A DNA stretch of 8,252 nt from Bacilli bacterium (GTDB lineage: Bacteria; Bacillota_I; Bacilli_A; RF39; UBA660). A program made the translations under genes and the position numbers. A model generated the notes under the pieces. The model saw only the letters and a program-made list of their open reading frames with translations, was not told where the DNA came from and did not search any database. Location of the stretch: the NCBI GenBank assembly GCA_017470045.1, contig JAFUFG010000049.1, forward strand, positions 1 to 8,252. Direction: 5' to 3'. Below are positions 1 through 6,595 of the stretch, in pieces; positions within the stretch are counted from its first letter, which is position 1, and each line of letters begins with the position of its first letter.

Positions 1-744
1 GATCGTGTACGTAAAGAAGGAATTCATGATCCAGAAGAATTAAAAGAAATCATCGTTGATGAATTATTCATTATTTATGTTAATGATGAAGTATTATCTA
101 GTAAGATTAATTTCCGTGAAGATGGACCAACAGTTGTTTTATTTGTAGGTGTTAATGGAGTTGGAAAGACAACTACGATTGGAAAACTTGCTAATAAGTT
201 TAAAGATGAAGGTAAGAAAGTTTTATTAGTAGGTGCGGATACTTTCCGTGCAGGTGCAGTAGAACAACTTCGTGAATGGAGTGAACGCGTAGGAGTAGGT
301 TTCTATGGAAAAGAAGAAGGAGCTGATCCTGCAAGTGTTGTTTACGATGGTGTAGAATTAGCTAAAAAAGAAGACTATGATATTGTATTTATTGATACCG
401 CTGGAAGACTTCAAAATAAAGTTAATTTAATGAAAGAATTAGAAAAAATTAATAAAGTTATTGATTCTTTAATTGATGGTGGAGCCAACGAAACACTATT
501 AGTTATTGATGCAACCACTGGACAAAATGGTATTAGTCAAGCAAAATCTTTTAAAGAGATTACCAATATTACAGGTATCGTTTTAACAAAATTAGATGGT
601 ACTGCAAAAGGTGGTATCGTTCTTGCTATTAAAGAAGAAGTAGGATTACCTGTTAAATATATGGGATTTGGAGAAACAAAAGACGATTTACAAGTATTTG
701 ATATTGAAAAATATATCTATGGATTATTTAAGGATATGATGTAG
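1..744 (+). CDS. ftsY: Signal recognition particle receptor FtsY, 5'-truncated by window edge
   Basis: FtsY is the membrane-associated GTPase that docks the SRP-ribosome complex and passes nascent membrane proteins to the SecYEG translocon. Frame 1 is open from the first base, giving 247 residues that cover the end of the N domain and the whole G domain. Visible GTPase motifs (window residue numbers) are the P-loop GVNGVGKTTT at 50-59, DTFRAGA at 80-86, DTAGR at 132-136 and TKLDGTAKGG at 196-205. The closing pattern KYMGFGE...DLQVFD is typical of FtsY and its relatives. There is no M domain, and the protein ends soon after the G domain, which separates FtsY from Ffh. The ATG at 430 is internal, because coding continues upstream of it. 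The N-terminal part, including any acidic A domain, lies outside the window. The stop is followed immediately by the next ATG, so this gene heads or sits within an operon running to about 1937. Confidence 0.96.
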   Translation, partial: DRVRKEGIHDPEELKEIIVDELFIIYVNDEVLSSKINFREDGPTVVLFVGVNGVGKTTTIGKLANKFKDEGKKVLLVGADTFRAGAVEQLREWSERVGVGFYGKEEGADPASVVYDGVELAKKEDYDIVFIDTAGRLQNKVNLMKELEKINKVIDSLIDGGANETLLVIDATTGQNGISQAKSFKEITNITGIVLTKLDGTAKGGIVLAIKEEVGLPVKYMGFGETKDDLQVFDIEKYIYGLFKDMM

Positions 745-1002
745 ATGAAGAAAATTAATGATTCTAATATTTTATTTGTAAACTTACAACTTATTTTTAG
801 TGTTGTAACAGCTATTTTATTACTATGGTTTGTATTTGATAAAAGAGTAGTTCCTTTTTTTGAAATCTTTTTAGGATTATCCTTAATAACAATGGGAATT
901 AATAATCATTTGATTTATAAAAGAAAGCATTTTACTGTTCTTTATATTGTTATTGGAGTTTTCATTTTGATATCTACTTTTTTATCTATAATAGGAGTGT
1001 AA
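745..1002 (+). CDS. Small multi-pass membrane protein, function unknown
   Basis: This is an 85-residue hydrophobic protein that I cannot assign to a characterised family. Hydrophobic segments at roughly residues 9-31, 36-54 and 63-84 suggest three transmembrane helices, separated by short basic loops (FDKR at 31-34, YKRKH at 58-62). The pattern FFEIFLGLSLITMGI followed by a basic loop and a last helix loosely resembles DUF3953-type small Bacillota membrane proteins, but that is from memory and weak. The ATG touches the ftsY stop with no gap, and AAGGA at 730-734 provides a ribosome binding site inside the ftsY end. The downstream ylxM-like gene starts one base after its stop. This packing implies one transcript and probable translational coupling. 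A role near the membrane with the SRP receptor is possible, but it rests on position only. Confidence 0.75.
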   Translation: MKKINDSNILFVNLQLIFSVVTAILLLWFVFDKRVVPFFEIFLGLSLITMGINNHLIYKRKHFTVLYIVIGVFILISTFLSIIGV

Positions 1003-1003
1003 C

Positions 1004-1297
1004 ATGGAAGATTTTTTATACTATAATGAATTATATGATTTTTATTCAGGATTACTTACAGAAAAACAAAGACAATATTTTGAAGATTATTACTTTAATA
1101 ATTTAAGTTTATCTGAAATGGCAGAAAACTATGATGTTAGTCGTAATGCTATTTTTAAACAGATTAAAATAACAAAAGAAAAATTGGATGAATTTGAAGA
1201 GCAGTTGGCTTTAAAAAAGAAAAAGGACAAGATAGATTCTATTTGTAAGAATATTATGGATGACAAGATTCGTAAAGAATTAGAAGATTTATTTTAG
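1004..1297 (+). CDS. ylxM: YlxM-like (UPF0122) helix-turn-helix protein
   Basis: The 97-residue protein matches the YlxM/UPF0122 pattern: an N-terminal YDFYSGLLTEKQRQYFEDYY segment, then LSLSEMAENYDVSRNAIFKQIK (about residues 34-55), which reads as a sigma-70 region 4-type helix-turn-helix, and a charged coiled-coil-like tail rich in Lys and Glu (about 57-97). YlxM in Bacillota is normally encoded next to ffh and is proposed to act with the SRP, with work in streptococci suggesting that it modulates SRP function. Here it sits in the ftsY operon, about 3.9 kb before ffh, which still links it to protein targeting. The start is supported by AGGAG at 993-997, seven bases before the ATG. Family assignment is firm; the biochemical role is less so. 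Confidence 0.9.
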   Translation: MEDFLYYNELYDFYSGLLTEKQRQYFEDYYFNNLSLSEMAENYDVSRNAIFKQIKITKEKLDEFEEQLALKKKKDKIDSICKNIMDDKIRKELEDLF

Positions 1298-1305
1298 GAG
1301 GACTT

Positions 1306-1917
1306 ATGAAGAATAAAAAGATTGGGTATATTTTTATTGCGATAGGTATTACCTTTATGGTTGGAGCTTTTCTTGTAAATAATTATGTAGGAAAAAATCA
1401 AACTCTAAAGGAAGAAAAGACAGATACAATAGATGATAATAAGAAAAATAAGAATTATGTGAAAGAAGAAAATGGAGAAGTATCATTAGAAACGGAGTCT
1501 AGTGATGAACTTGTTCTAGATGATTTTAGCAAAGCAACTCTTTTTCATTATGACGAGGTAGAGAAGGATGTCTTGGCAGATGTTAACAAGAATCATTATT
1601 CTTACTATCTTTCTACTTGTGAAGGTAAGATGCCTGATGTAACTACTAGTTTCATCGAATTGAAAGAGTCTTCTTTTCAAACTATTATGAAGAAATTAAG
1701 ATCTTGTACTAGATATGAAAGCAATATTACAGCATCTTTCTTTTGCCCTAAGTATAGTTATGCGATAGGAATGAAAAGTGAGGATTCTGTTAACCCTAGA
1801 ATTTTCTCATTAAATTATGCTAATGATTCTAAAGTATTAATCGTTGGTTATAAGAATGTTGGTTATGCTTTTTACTATGAAGAAGATGTAACTGGATTTA
1901 TTGAGAGTTTACAATAG
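1306..1917 (+). CDS. Membrane-anchored protein of unknown function, last gene of the ftsY operon
   Basis: I do not recognise this 203-residue protein. It begins with a short basic stretch (MKNKK), then a hydrophobic helix at about residues 6-26, which reads as an uncleaved signal anchor placing the rest outside the membrane. Residues 30-70 are a highly charged linker rich in Lys, Glu and Asp, probably disordered. The remainder (about 75-203) looks like a globular domain with alternating aromatic and beta-prone segments and three cysteines at 105, 134 and 147, of which two could pair. There is no lipobox. The AGGAGG at 1296-1301 overlaps the ylxM stop and is the strongest ribosome binding site of the operon, suggesting good expression. 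A hairpin terminator begins at its stop codon, so it ends the transcript. It could be an extracytoplasmic partner of secretion, but only its location suggests this. Confidence 0.8.
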   Translation: MKNKKIGYIFIAIGITFMVGAFLVNNYVGKNQTLKEEKTDTIDDNKKNKNYVKEENGEVSLETESSDELVLDDFSKATLFHYDEVEKDVLADVNKNHYSYYLSTCEGKMPDVTTSFIELKESSFQTIMKKLRSCTRYESNITASFFCPKYSYAIGMKSEDSVNPRIFSLNYANDSKVLIVGYKNVGYAFYYEEDVTGFIESLQ

Positions 1918-1937
1918 TACCGTAAGGTACTTTTTTA
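1916..1937 (+). terminator. Rho-independent terminator of the ftsY operon
   Basis: The stem GTACC (1917-1921) pairs with GGTAC (1926-1930) around a GTAA loop of the GNRA type, extended by A1916-T1931, and is followed by a run of T residues. The 5' arm shares its first bases with the TAG stop of the 203-residue gene. The short stem makes it moderate in strength, but the GNRA loop and T-run are convincing. Confidence 0.75.
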
Positions 1938-1966
1938 TTGTATTTTTTTCTTGAAAAAGGTATAAT
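1938..1966 (+). promoter_or_regulatory. Housekeeping (sigma-A type) promoter for the HerA-like gene
   Basis: TTGTAT at 1938-1943 and a perfect TATAAT at 1961-1966 are separated by 17 bases. It lies just after the ftsY operon terminator and about 40 bases before the HerA-like start. AGGTGATG at 1993-2000 is the ribosome binding site that supports the ATG at 2006. Confidence 0.7.
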
Positions 1967-2005
1967 TATTTTATGATAGGGTAAAAAGGATTAGGTGATG
2001 ACGAG

Positions 2006-4171
2006 ATGTTTGATAGAATCGTTTATATTGGAGATCATTTTGCGAATGTTAAATTAAAGGATGCAAATAATTTAGCAATTAACTTAATGAACTTACATTT
2101 AGTTTTTGAAGACGATAATAAAAAAGTTTTAGCGGAAGTTGATAACTTAGATGGGGATTTAGTAAAAGCAAGATTCTTAGGGGAAATTGCGAATGGAAGA
2201 TTATTAGGTGGTACTTTACGTAAGCCTAATTTGGATGCTAGAGTACGTGTTATTTCAAGAGAAGAGATTCCGCTAATTACTGGTAAGAATGAAAAAGGGT
2301 ATATGCCTTTAGGTTACAGTCCTTTTTACAATGATATTCCATGTTACTTAGATGTTAATAATTTCTTTGGTGGACACTTCTGTATTTTTGGTAATTCTGG
2401 TTCTGGTAAATCTTGTGGTATTTCTAGATTATTCCAAAATATGTTTAGTGATAAGAGATTGTTTCCATATAAAGCAAACATTATTATGTTTGACTCTTCT
2501 GGTGAATATTATAATGCTTTTAAAGATTTGCATAATATTGATTCTAATTATAATTACCGTTTATTTAATACAAACGAAGCAGAAAATACTGGTGAAAAAT
2601 TACGTTTACCAATTTATTTATTAAATAAAGATGATTTAGCTTTATTATTACAATGTACAAATCACTCTCAATTACCAATTATTGAGAGAATGCAAAAATT
2701 AGCACTTATTTTCTCACAAGAGGGAATGGATGCAAATGCTTATAAGAACCATTTAATTGCTAAGGCAATTATGACTATTCTATATACAAATGAAACTTCT
2801 CCTAATAAGAGAAATGAAATATTCTCTATTTTAGGAAGTTGTTCTACGCCTCAATTTAATCTAGAGGCTCCTGTACAAGGTATTGGTTATACTAGAAAAT
2901 TCCGTGAATGTTTCTTAATTGATAATGCTGGTGAATTTAGTGAAAGTGTATTATTAACAGAATATGTTTCTTCTTTCATTAAACCAGAATTAGATGCTTT
3001 TGAACCAAAGCCTGATGTATTCTATAACTTAGATACATTAGAGAAGGCTTTGAACTTTGCTTTAATTAGTGAAGGATGGTTAAGAAATACGAATACTTAT
3101 GGTGATGCTATTACGATTAAAGTACGTTTACATTCATTAATCGTTGGACCTTATGCAAAATTCTTTGATTATCCAAACTATATTCCATTAGAGTCTTATT
3201 TATCATCTTTAGTAATTGATAATGGAGTTAAATATCAATTTGTTAAATTCTATTTAGATGATGTTGATGATGACTTTGCTAAAGTATTAACAAAAGTATA
3301 TTCTCGTTTGATTTTCGAATTTGCAAAAGGCTTAAAGCAACGTGGTAGTATTCCATTCCATATTGTTGTAGAAGAGGCTCACCGTTACGTACAAAATGAT
3401 ACTGACCGTTTCTTGATCGGATATAATATATTCGAAAGAATTTCTAAGGAAGGTCGTAAATATGGTGTTTTACTAGGACTTATTTCACAAAGACCTAGTG
3501 AAATGAGTGATACATGTATTTCTCAATGTATGAACTTCTTAATCTTTAAGATGAACCACCCTGTAGATGTTGAGTATATTCGTAAGATGGTTCCTAATAT
3601 TAGTGATGAAATTGTTGAAAAACAAAAATCATTACAATCTGGTACTTGTTTAGGATTCGGAACAGCATTCCGTATTCCACTTATTGTTAAAATGCAAATG
3701 CCTAATCCAGCACCATGGTCTGGAAACGTAGATGTTGTTAATATTTGGAATGGTAGAGGTCCTGGAGATAGTTCTTATGATGAACCAGATGCTTATAGTG
3801 CTCCAGCAGTTCCTAAAGTAAATGAGATGGATTTTGTATCTCAAACGAGTGCTGATTATATTCCTGAGGTTCGTTCTACTACTAGTGCTCCTTCTGCAAG
3901 TATGGAACAAATTGTTTCTAATGTTACAGGAACAGCTAGATTAGAAGATTCTCCTGTATCTCATGAACCAAATTATTCTGAAACCCCTAGTTTAGCAGAA
4001 GAAAAATCTTCTTTGGATAACGCATTGTTTAGTGGAGATAATAAACAAGGTGGTTTGAGGGATTATGATATGAATTCTATGCCAGATTTAGGTGCAGGTG
4101 TTCCAAATGGAATTACGCCTAACACTTCTCAAGGTCCTGAAAAACCATTAATAACATTAATTGATAATTAG
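2006..4171 (+). CDS. HerA-family (DUF87-type) hexameric ATPase/helicase-like protein
   Basis: This 721-residue protein is a HerA/FtsK-clade P-loop ATPase. HerA proteins form hexamers that move DNA, usually with a nuclease partner such as NurA in archaea or other effectors in bacterial defence operons. Residues 1 to about 95 fit a HAS-barrel, ending in the HerA-like GRLLGGTLRKPNLDARV. Walker A is GNSGSGKS at 129-136. The HerA-type DSSGEY is at 163-168. The Walker B region is IVVEEAH at 453-459, with acidic E456/E457. The downstream SQRPSEM motif begins at 494, as in HerA proteins. Key ATPase residues are therefore intact. From about residue 590 to the end the sequence is rich in Ser, Pro, Asn and Glu and looks disordered. 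The gene has its own promoter and terminator, and no NurA, SIR2-like or other nuclease gene is next to it. A housekeeping role in chromosome handling or an unlinked partner is as plausible as defence. Confidence 0.88.
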   Translation: MFDRIVYIGDHFANVKLKDANNLAINLMNLHLVFEDDNKKVLAEVDNLDGDLVKARFLGEIANGRLLGGTLRKPNLDARVRVISREEIPLITGKNEKGYMPLGYSPFYNDIPCYLDVNNFFGGHFCIFGNSGSGKSCGISRLFQNMFSDKRLFPYKANIIMFDSSGEYYNAFKDLHNIDSNYNYRLFNTNEAENTGEKLRLPIYLLNKDDLALLLQCTNHSQLPIIERMQKLALIFSQEGMDANAYKNHLIAKAIMTILYTNETSPNKRNEIFSILGSCSTPQFNLEAPVQGIGYTRKFRECFLIDNAGEFSESVLLTEYVSSFIKPELDAFEPKPDVFYNLDTLEKALNFALISEGWLRNTNTYGDAITIKVRLHSLIVGPYAKFFDYPNYIPLESYLSSLVIDNGVKYQFVKFYLDDVDDDFAKVLTKVYSRLIFEFAKGLKQRGSIPFHIVVEEAHRYVQNDTDRFLIGYNIFERISKEGRKYGVLLGLISQRPSEMSDTCISQCMNFLIFKMNHPVDVEYIRKMVPNISDEIVEKQKSLQSGTCLGFGTAFRIPLIVKMQMPNPAPWSGNVDVVNIWNGRGPGDSSYDEPDAYSAPAVPKVNEMDFVSQTSADYIPEVRSTTSAPSASMEQIVSNVTGTARLEDSPVSHEPNYSETPSLAEEKSSLDNALFSGDNKQGGLRDYDMNSMPDLGAGVPNGITPNTSQGPEKPLITLIDN

Positions 4172-4200
4172 AAGAAGAGAGGAAATCTCTTCTTTTTTTT
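4172..4200 (+). terminator. Rho-independent terminator after the HerA-like gene
   Basis: A perfect 9-bp stem, AAGAAGAGA (4172-4180) with TCTCTTCTT (4186-4194), encloses a GGAAA loop and runs into T residues to 4200. It starts directly after the TAG stop. Together with the promoter at 1938, this makes the HerA-like gene a single-gene unit. Confidence 0.88.
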
Positions 4201-4207
4201 GTGGATA

Positions 4208-4236
4208 TTTACTTTTTTTCTTATTTATGATATAAT
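4208..4236 (+). promoter_or_regulatory. Sigma-A type promoter with extended -10 for the GH25-like gene
   Basis: TTTACT (4208-4213) and TATAAT (4231-4236) are 17 bases apart, and TGA directly before the -10 hexamer gives an extended -10 element. AAGGGGTG at 4249-4256 is the ribosome binding site, five bases from the ATG at 4262. Confidence 0.72.
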
Positions 4237-4261
4237 ATGGCACTAGTCAAGGGGTGTTAGG

Positions 4262-5155
4262 ATGAAATTGACCGTTAGTAAATATTGTGCTCTTATTTTA
4301 TCAGCAGGGGCATTAATCACTGGTAAGAATGCTATTTCTTCTAGTATTGTAGAATCAAATATACCAGTTAGAGGAGTTACTATTTCCTCTAAAGAAAAAG
4401 TAAATTGGGAGAAGGTATCAGAAAATTTCGACTATGTTTATATCAATGTTGGTGACGGATTACATGATGATGAGAAATTTGAAGAAAACTATGAAAATGC
4501 TAGAAAAAATAAGATAGATGTTGGTGTTGTAATTGATAATCAATTAGGGTATTCTGGTTGGGAAAAACCTAGTGATATGACAAAATATGCTGAATATCGT
4601 TATAGCCATGTTAAGATTAATAAATTAATGGGTAAAGATATTAAGTATCCAATATTTTTAAAGATTGATTATGGAGATAGACCAATTGAAGAAGCATTAC
4701 CAAAGGCTTATGCAGAAGATTTATTAAATCGATATGAACTTATTCTTACTCATAATAAATATATTCCTGGAGTATATGTTACGAAAGAAAATTATGAATA
4801 TTTAAAAAATAATATTAAAGATTTCGATGAGAGATTTACTGTATGGATTATGGATAAGGAAAAGAAAGAAGAATGCGTATCATTTTCTTCTATTTCAGAA
4901 TCTAAACAATCTATTTCTGATAAGGAAATAGATATGATAGATGGTTATAATAACGTAACAGAAACTGGAGTAGAAGGAGAACTTGGAATTGCTTCTGTTC
5001 ATTATTCTAAATTAAATTATAATCATCATGCATCTGCAATCATTCCAATTTTATTTCTTGGAGTAGAAGCTTTAGGTTTTTCTGGAAATACAATCTATAA
5101 AAAGAGAAAAGCATCCAAAGAAAAGTCTGAGAAAGAAAAGGTTATCTATTTATAG
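4262..5155 (+). CDS. GH25-like membrane-anchored protein, probably catalytically inactive
   Basis: The 297-residue protein has an N-terminal hydrophobic segment (about 8-20) that looks like a signal peptide or anchor, and a second one near the C-terminus (about 257-275) followed by the basic stretch YKKRK. The part between, about residues 35-235, follows the order of a glycoside hydrolase family 25 (lysozyme-type) barrel: RGVTIS...VNWEKVSENFDYVYINVGDG, then FEENYENARKNKIDVGVVID, PIFLKIDYGD (130-139), YIPGVYVTKENYEYL and FTVWIMDK. GH25 enzymes use an Asp in the first strand (GID) and an Asp-x-Glu pair (PVxLDxE). Here those positions read Thr40, Lys134 and Asp136, so both Asp residues are gone and Glu is changed. 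I infer a non-enzymatic wall-facing or glycan-binding role. No LPXTG motif precedes the C-terminal helix. The gene is flanked by its own promoter and terminator. Fold assignment is fairly likely; function is unknown. Confidence 0.72.
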   Translation: MKLTVSKYCALILSAGALITGKNAISSSIVESNIPVRGVTISSKEKVNWEKVSENFDYVYINVGDGLHDDEKFEENYENARKNKIDVGVVIDNQLGYSGWEKPSDMTKYAEYRYSHVKINKLMGKDIKYPIFLKIDYGDRPIEEALPKAYAEDLLNRYELILTHNKYIPGVYVTKENYEYLKNNIKDFDERFTVWIMDKEKKEECVSFSSISESKQSISDKEIDMIDGYNNVTETGVEGELGIASVHYSKLNYNHHASAIIPILFLGVEALGFSGNTIYKKRKASKEKSEKEKVIYL

Positions 5156-5157
5156 AG

Positions 5158-5186
5158 AAAAGGCGATAATCGCCTTTTTTCTTTTG
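5158..5186 (+). terminator. Rho-independent terminator after the GH25-like gene
   Basis: The core stem GGCGA (5162-5166) with TCGCC (5170-5174) is extended by four A-T pairs (5158-5161 with 5175-5178) around a TAA triloop, then a T-rich tail. It lies two bases after the stop codon. Confidence 0.88.
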
Positions 5187-5210
5187 TTTTTCAAGGATTA
5201 TTGTTATAAT
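5182..5210 (+). promoter_or_regulatory. Extended -10 promoter for ffh
   Basis: TATAAT at 5205-5210 is preceded by TGT (5202-5204), an extended -10 element. The -35 region is poor: TTTTGT at 5182-5187 with 17-base spacing, or TTGTTT at 5184-5189 with 15. The transcript would begin about 12 bases before the ffh start, leaving room for little more than the ribosome binding site. Confidence 0.6.
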
Positions 5211-5217
5211 AATGAAT

Positions 5218-5224
5218 AGGTGAT
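5218..5224 (+). promoter_or_regulatory. Ribosome binding site that fixes the ffh start
   Basis: AGGTGAT lies four bases before ATG 5229. The in-frame GTG at 5220 falls inside this Shine-Dalgarno sequence and so cannot be the real start. Confidence 0.85.
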
Positions 5225-5228
5225 AAAA

Positions 5229-6536
5229 ATGTTTGAAAGTTTAGGAGACCGTTTACAAAATGCAATTCATAAAATGAAGGGTTATGGCAAGATTACAGAA
5301 GAAAATATTTCTGATATGATGCGTGAGATTCGTCTTGCCTTACTAGAAGCAGATGTAAACTATAATGTAGTAAAAGAATTTACAAATAATGTAAAAGAAA
5401 AAGCCTTAGGTAGTGAAGTAGTAAGTAGTATTAATCCAGGGGATTTATTTGTTAAAATCGTTAAAGACGAATTAACCGAACTTCTTGGTGGAGAGAATGC
5501 TCCATTAAATACGACAGGGAACCCTGCAACATTAATGTTAGTTGGTTTACAAGGTTCAGGTAAAACTACTACAATTGCTAAGATTGCTTTATATTTGAGA
5601 AAAAAATTTAATAAGAAACCTTTATTGGTAGCTTGTGATGTATATCGTCCAGCTGCTATTGACCAATTAAAACAATTGGGAAAACAATTAAATATTGAAG
5701 TTTATGAAGAAGGAAAGAAAGATCCTGTAGAGATTGTTAATCATGCAATGGATTATGCAAAAGAGAATAAGTATGATTATGTTTTAATTGATACTGCTGG
5801 TAGACTTCATATTGATGAAGAATTGATGGATGAATTAGAGAATATTAATAAAGCAATTTCTCCACAAGAAATTCTATTAGTAATTGACTCTATGATGGGA
5901 CAAGATGCGATTAATGTTATTACTGGATTCAATGATAAATTACCATTAACTGGAGTTGTATTAACAAAACTTGATGGAGATACTCGTGGTGGTGTAGCAT
6001 TAAGTGTACGTCACTTAACTCATGTACCAATTAAGTTTATGGGTGTATCTGAAAAACTTGATGGACTTGAGATGTTTGATCCAGAGAGAATGGCAGGACG
6101 TATTCTTGGAATGGGAGATATTGTATCTTTAGTAGAAAAAGCTACTGAATCAATTGATGAGAAAGCTGCTGAAAAGACTGCTAAGAGAATGCAAGAAGGA
6201 AAGTTTGATTTAGAAGATTTCTTAGATACTATGAAACAAATGAAGAAACTTGGCCCACTAGAGAATTTAATTAAACTTATTCCTGGAGCTAAGAAAATGG
6301 GACTTACGGATGTTAAGATTGATCCAAAACAAATGGCTCATATTGAAGCAATTGTTTTATCAATGACTCCTAAGGAGAGACGTAATCCAGAAATTATTAA
6401 AGCAAGTCGTAAGACACGTATTGCGAAAGGATCTGGTACTTCTGTTCAAGAAGTAAATCGTTTATTACAACAATTTGAACAAATGAAGAAAATGATGAAA
6501 CAAATGAGTAGTGGAAATTTTAAGATGCCTTTTTAA
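5229..6536 (+). CDS. ffh: Signal recognition particle protein Ffh (SRP54)
   Basis: Ffh binds the SRP RNA and the signal sequences of nascent membrane and secreted proteins, then docks on FtsY with coupled GTP hydrolysis. The product is 435 residues, the usual length. It begins MFESLGDRLQ, the standard Ffh N-terminus, which together with the ribosome binding site favours ATG 5229 over an in-frame GTG nine bases earlier. The N domain covers about 1-85. G-domain motifs are GLQGSGKTTT (106-115), DVYRPAA (137-143), DTAGR (188-192) and TKLDGD (246-251). The M domain (about 300-435) contains the SRP-RNA-binding helix-turn-helix signature SRKTRIAKGSGT (393-404) and a methionine-rich C-terminus that forms the signal-peptide groove. 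It has its own promoter and terminator. Its receptor gene ftsY is about 4.5 kb upstream on the same strand. Confidence 0.98.
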   Translation: MFESLGDRLQNAIHKMKGYGKITEENISDMMREIRLALLEADVNYNVVKEFTNNVKEKALGSEVVSSINPGDLFVKIVKDELTELLGGENAPLNTTGNPATLMLVGLQGSGKTTTIAKIALYLRKKFNKKPLLVACDVYRPAAIDQLKQLGKQLNIEVYEEGKKDPVEIVNHAMDYAKENKYDYVLIDTAGRLHIDEELMDELENINKAISPQEILLVIDSMMGQDAINVITGFNDKLPLTGVVLTKLDGDTRGGVALSVRHLTHVPIKFMGVSEKLDGLEMFDPERMAGRILGMGDIVSLVEKATESIDEKAAEKTAKRMQEGKFDLEDFLDTMKQMKKLGPLENLIKLIPGAKKMGLTDVKIDPKQMAHIEAIVLSMTPKERRNPEIIKASRKTRIAKGSGTSVQEVNRLLQQFEQMKKMMKQMSSGNFKMPF

Positions 6537-6550
6537 GGTATCTTTTTTTT
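6522..6550 (+). terminator. Rho-independent terminator overlapping the 3' end of ffh
   Basis: AAGATGCCTT (6522-6531) pairs with AAGGTATCTT (6535-6544), with one G-T wobble, around a TTT triloop, followed by T residues to 6550. The 5' arm is made of the last sense codons of ffh and the 3' arm begins in its TAA stop, so the hairpin is partly coding. Confidence 0.8.
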
Positions 6551-6551
6551 A

Positions 6552-6578
6552 ACCACTATTTGCTTTTTACATAAACTA
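6552..6578 (+). promoter_or_regulatory. Possible sporulation (sigma-K/sigma-E type) promoter for the CotD-like gene
   Basis: CATAAACTA at 6570-6578 fits the remembered sigma-K -10 consensus CATANNNTA, and AC at 6552-6553 lies 16 bases upstream, matching the short AC -35 element. This suits a spore coat gene. Against it, the predicted transcript start would fall at about 6584, inside the AGGAGG (6583-6588), giving an extremely short leader. No good sigma-A promoter is seen in this gap. Confidence 0.35.
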
Positions 6579-6595
6579 TATTAGGAGGTTTTGTT

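Noticed and set aside
430..744. Separate 104-residue protein starting at ATG 430
   Set aside because: The frame is open and clearly FtsY-like from base 1, including the P-loop at 148, so this ATG is internal.
2352..2624. Hydrophobic open frame inside the HerA-like gene
   Set aside because: Overlaps the Walker A coding region in another frame and has no ribosome binding site; typical of AT-rich shadow frames.
3650..3910. Reverse-strand frame inside the HerA-like gene
   Set aside because: Lies antisense to a well-supported gene and has no recognisable features.
5220..5228. GTG at 5220 as ffh start
   Set aside because: It lies inside the AGGTGAT ribosome binding site; ATG 5229 gives the standard MFESL N-terminus.
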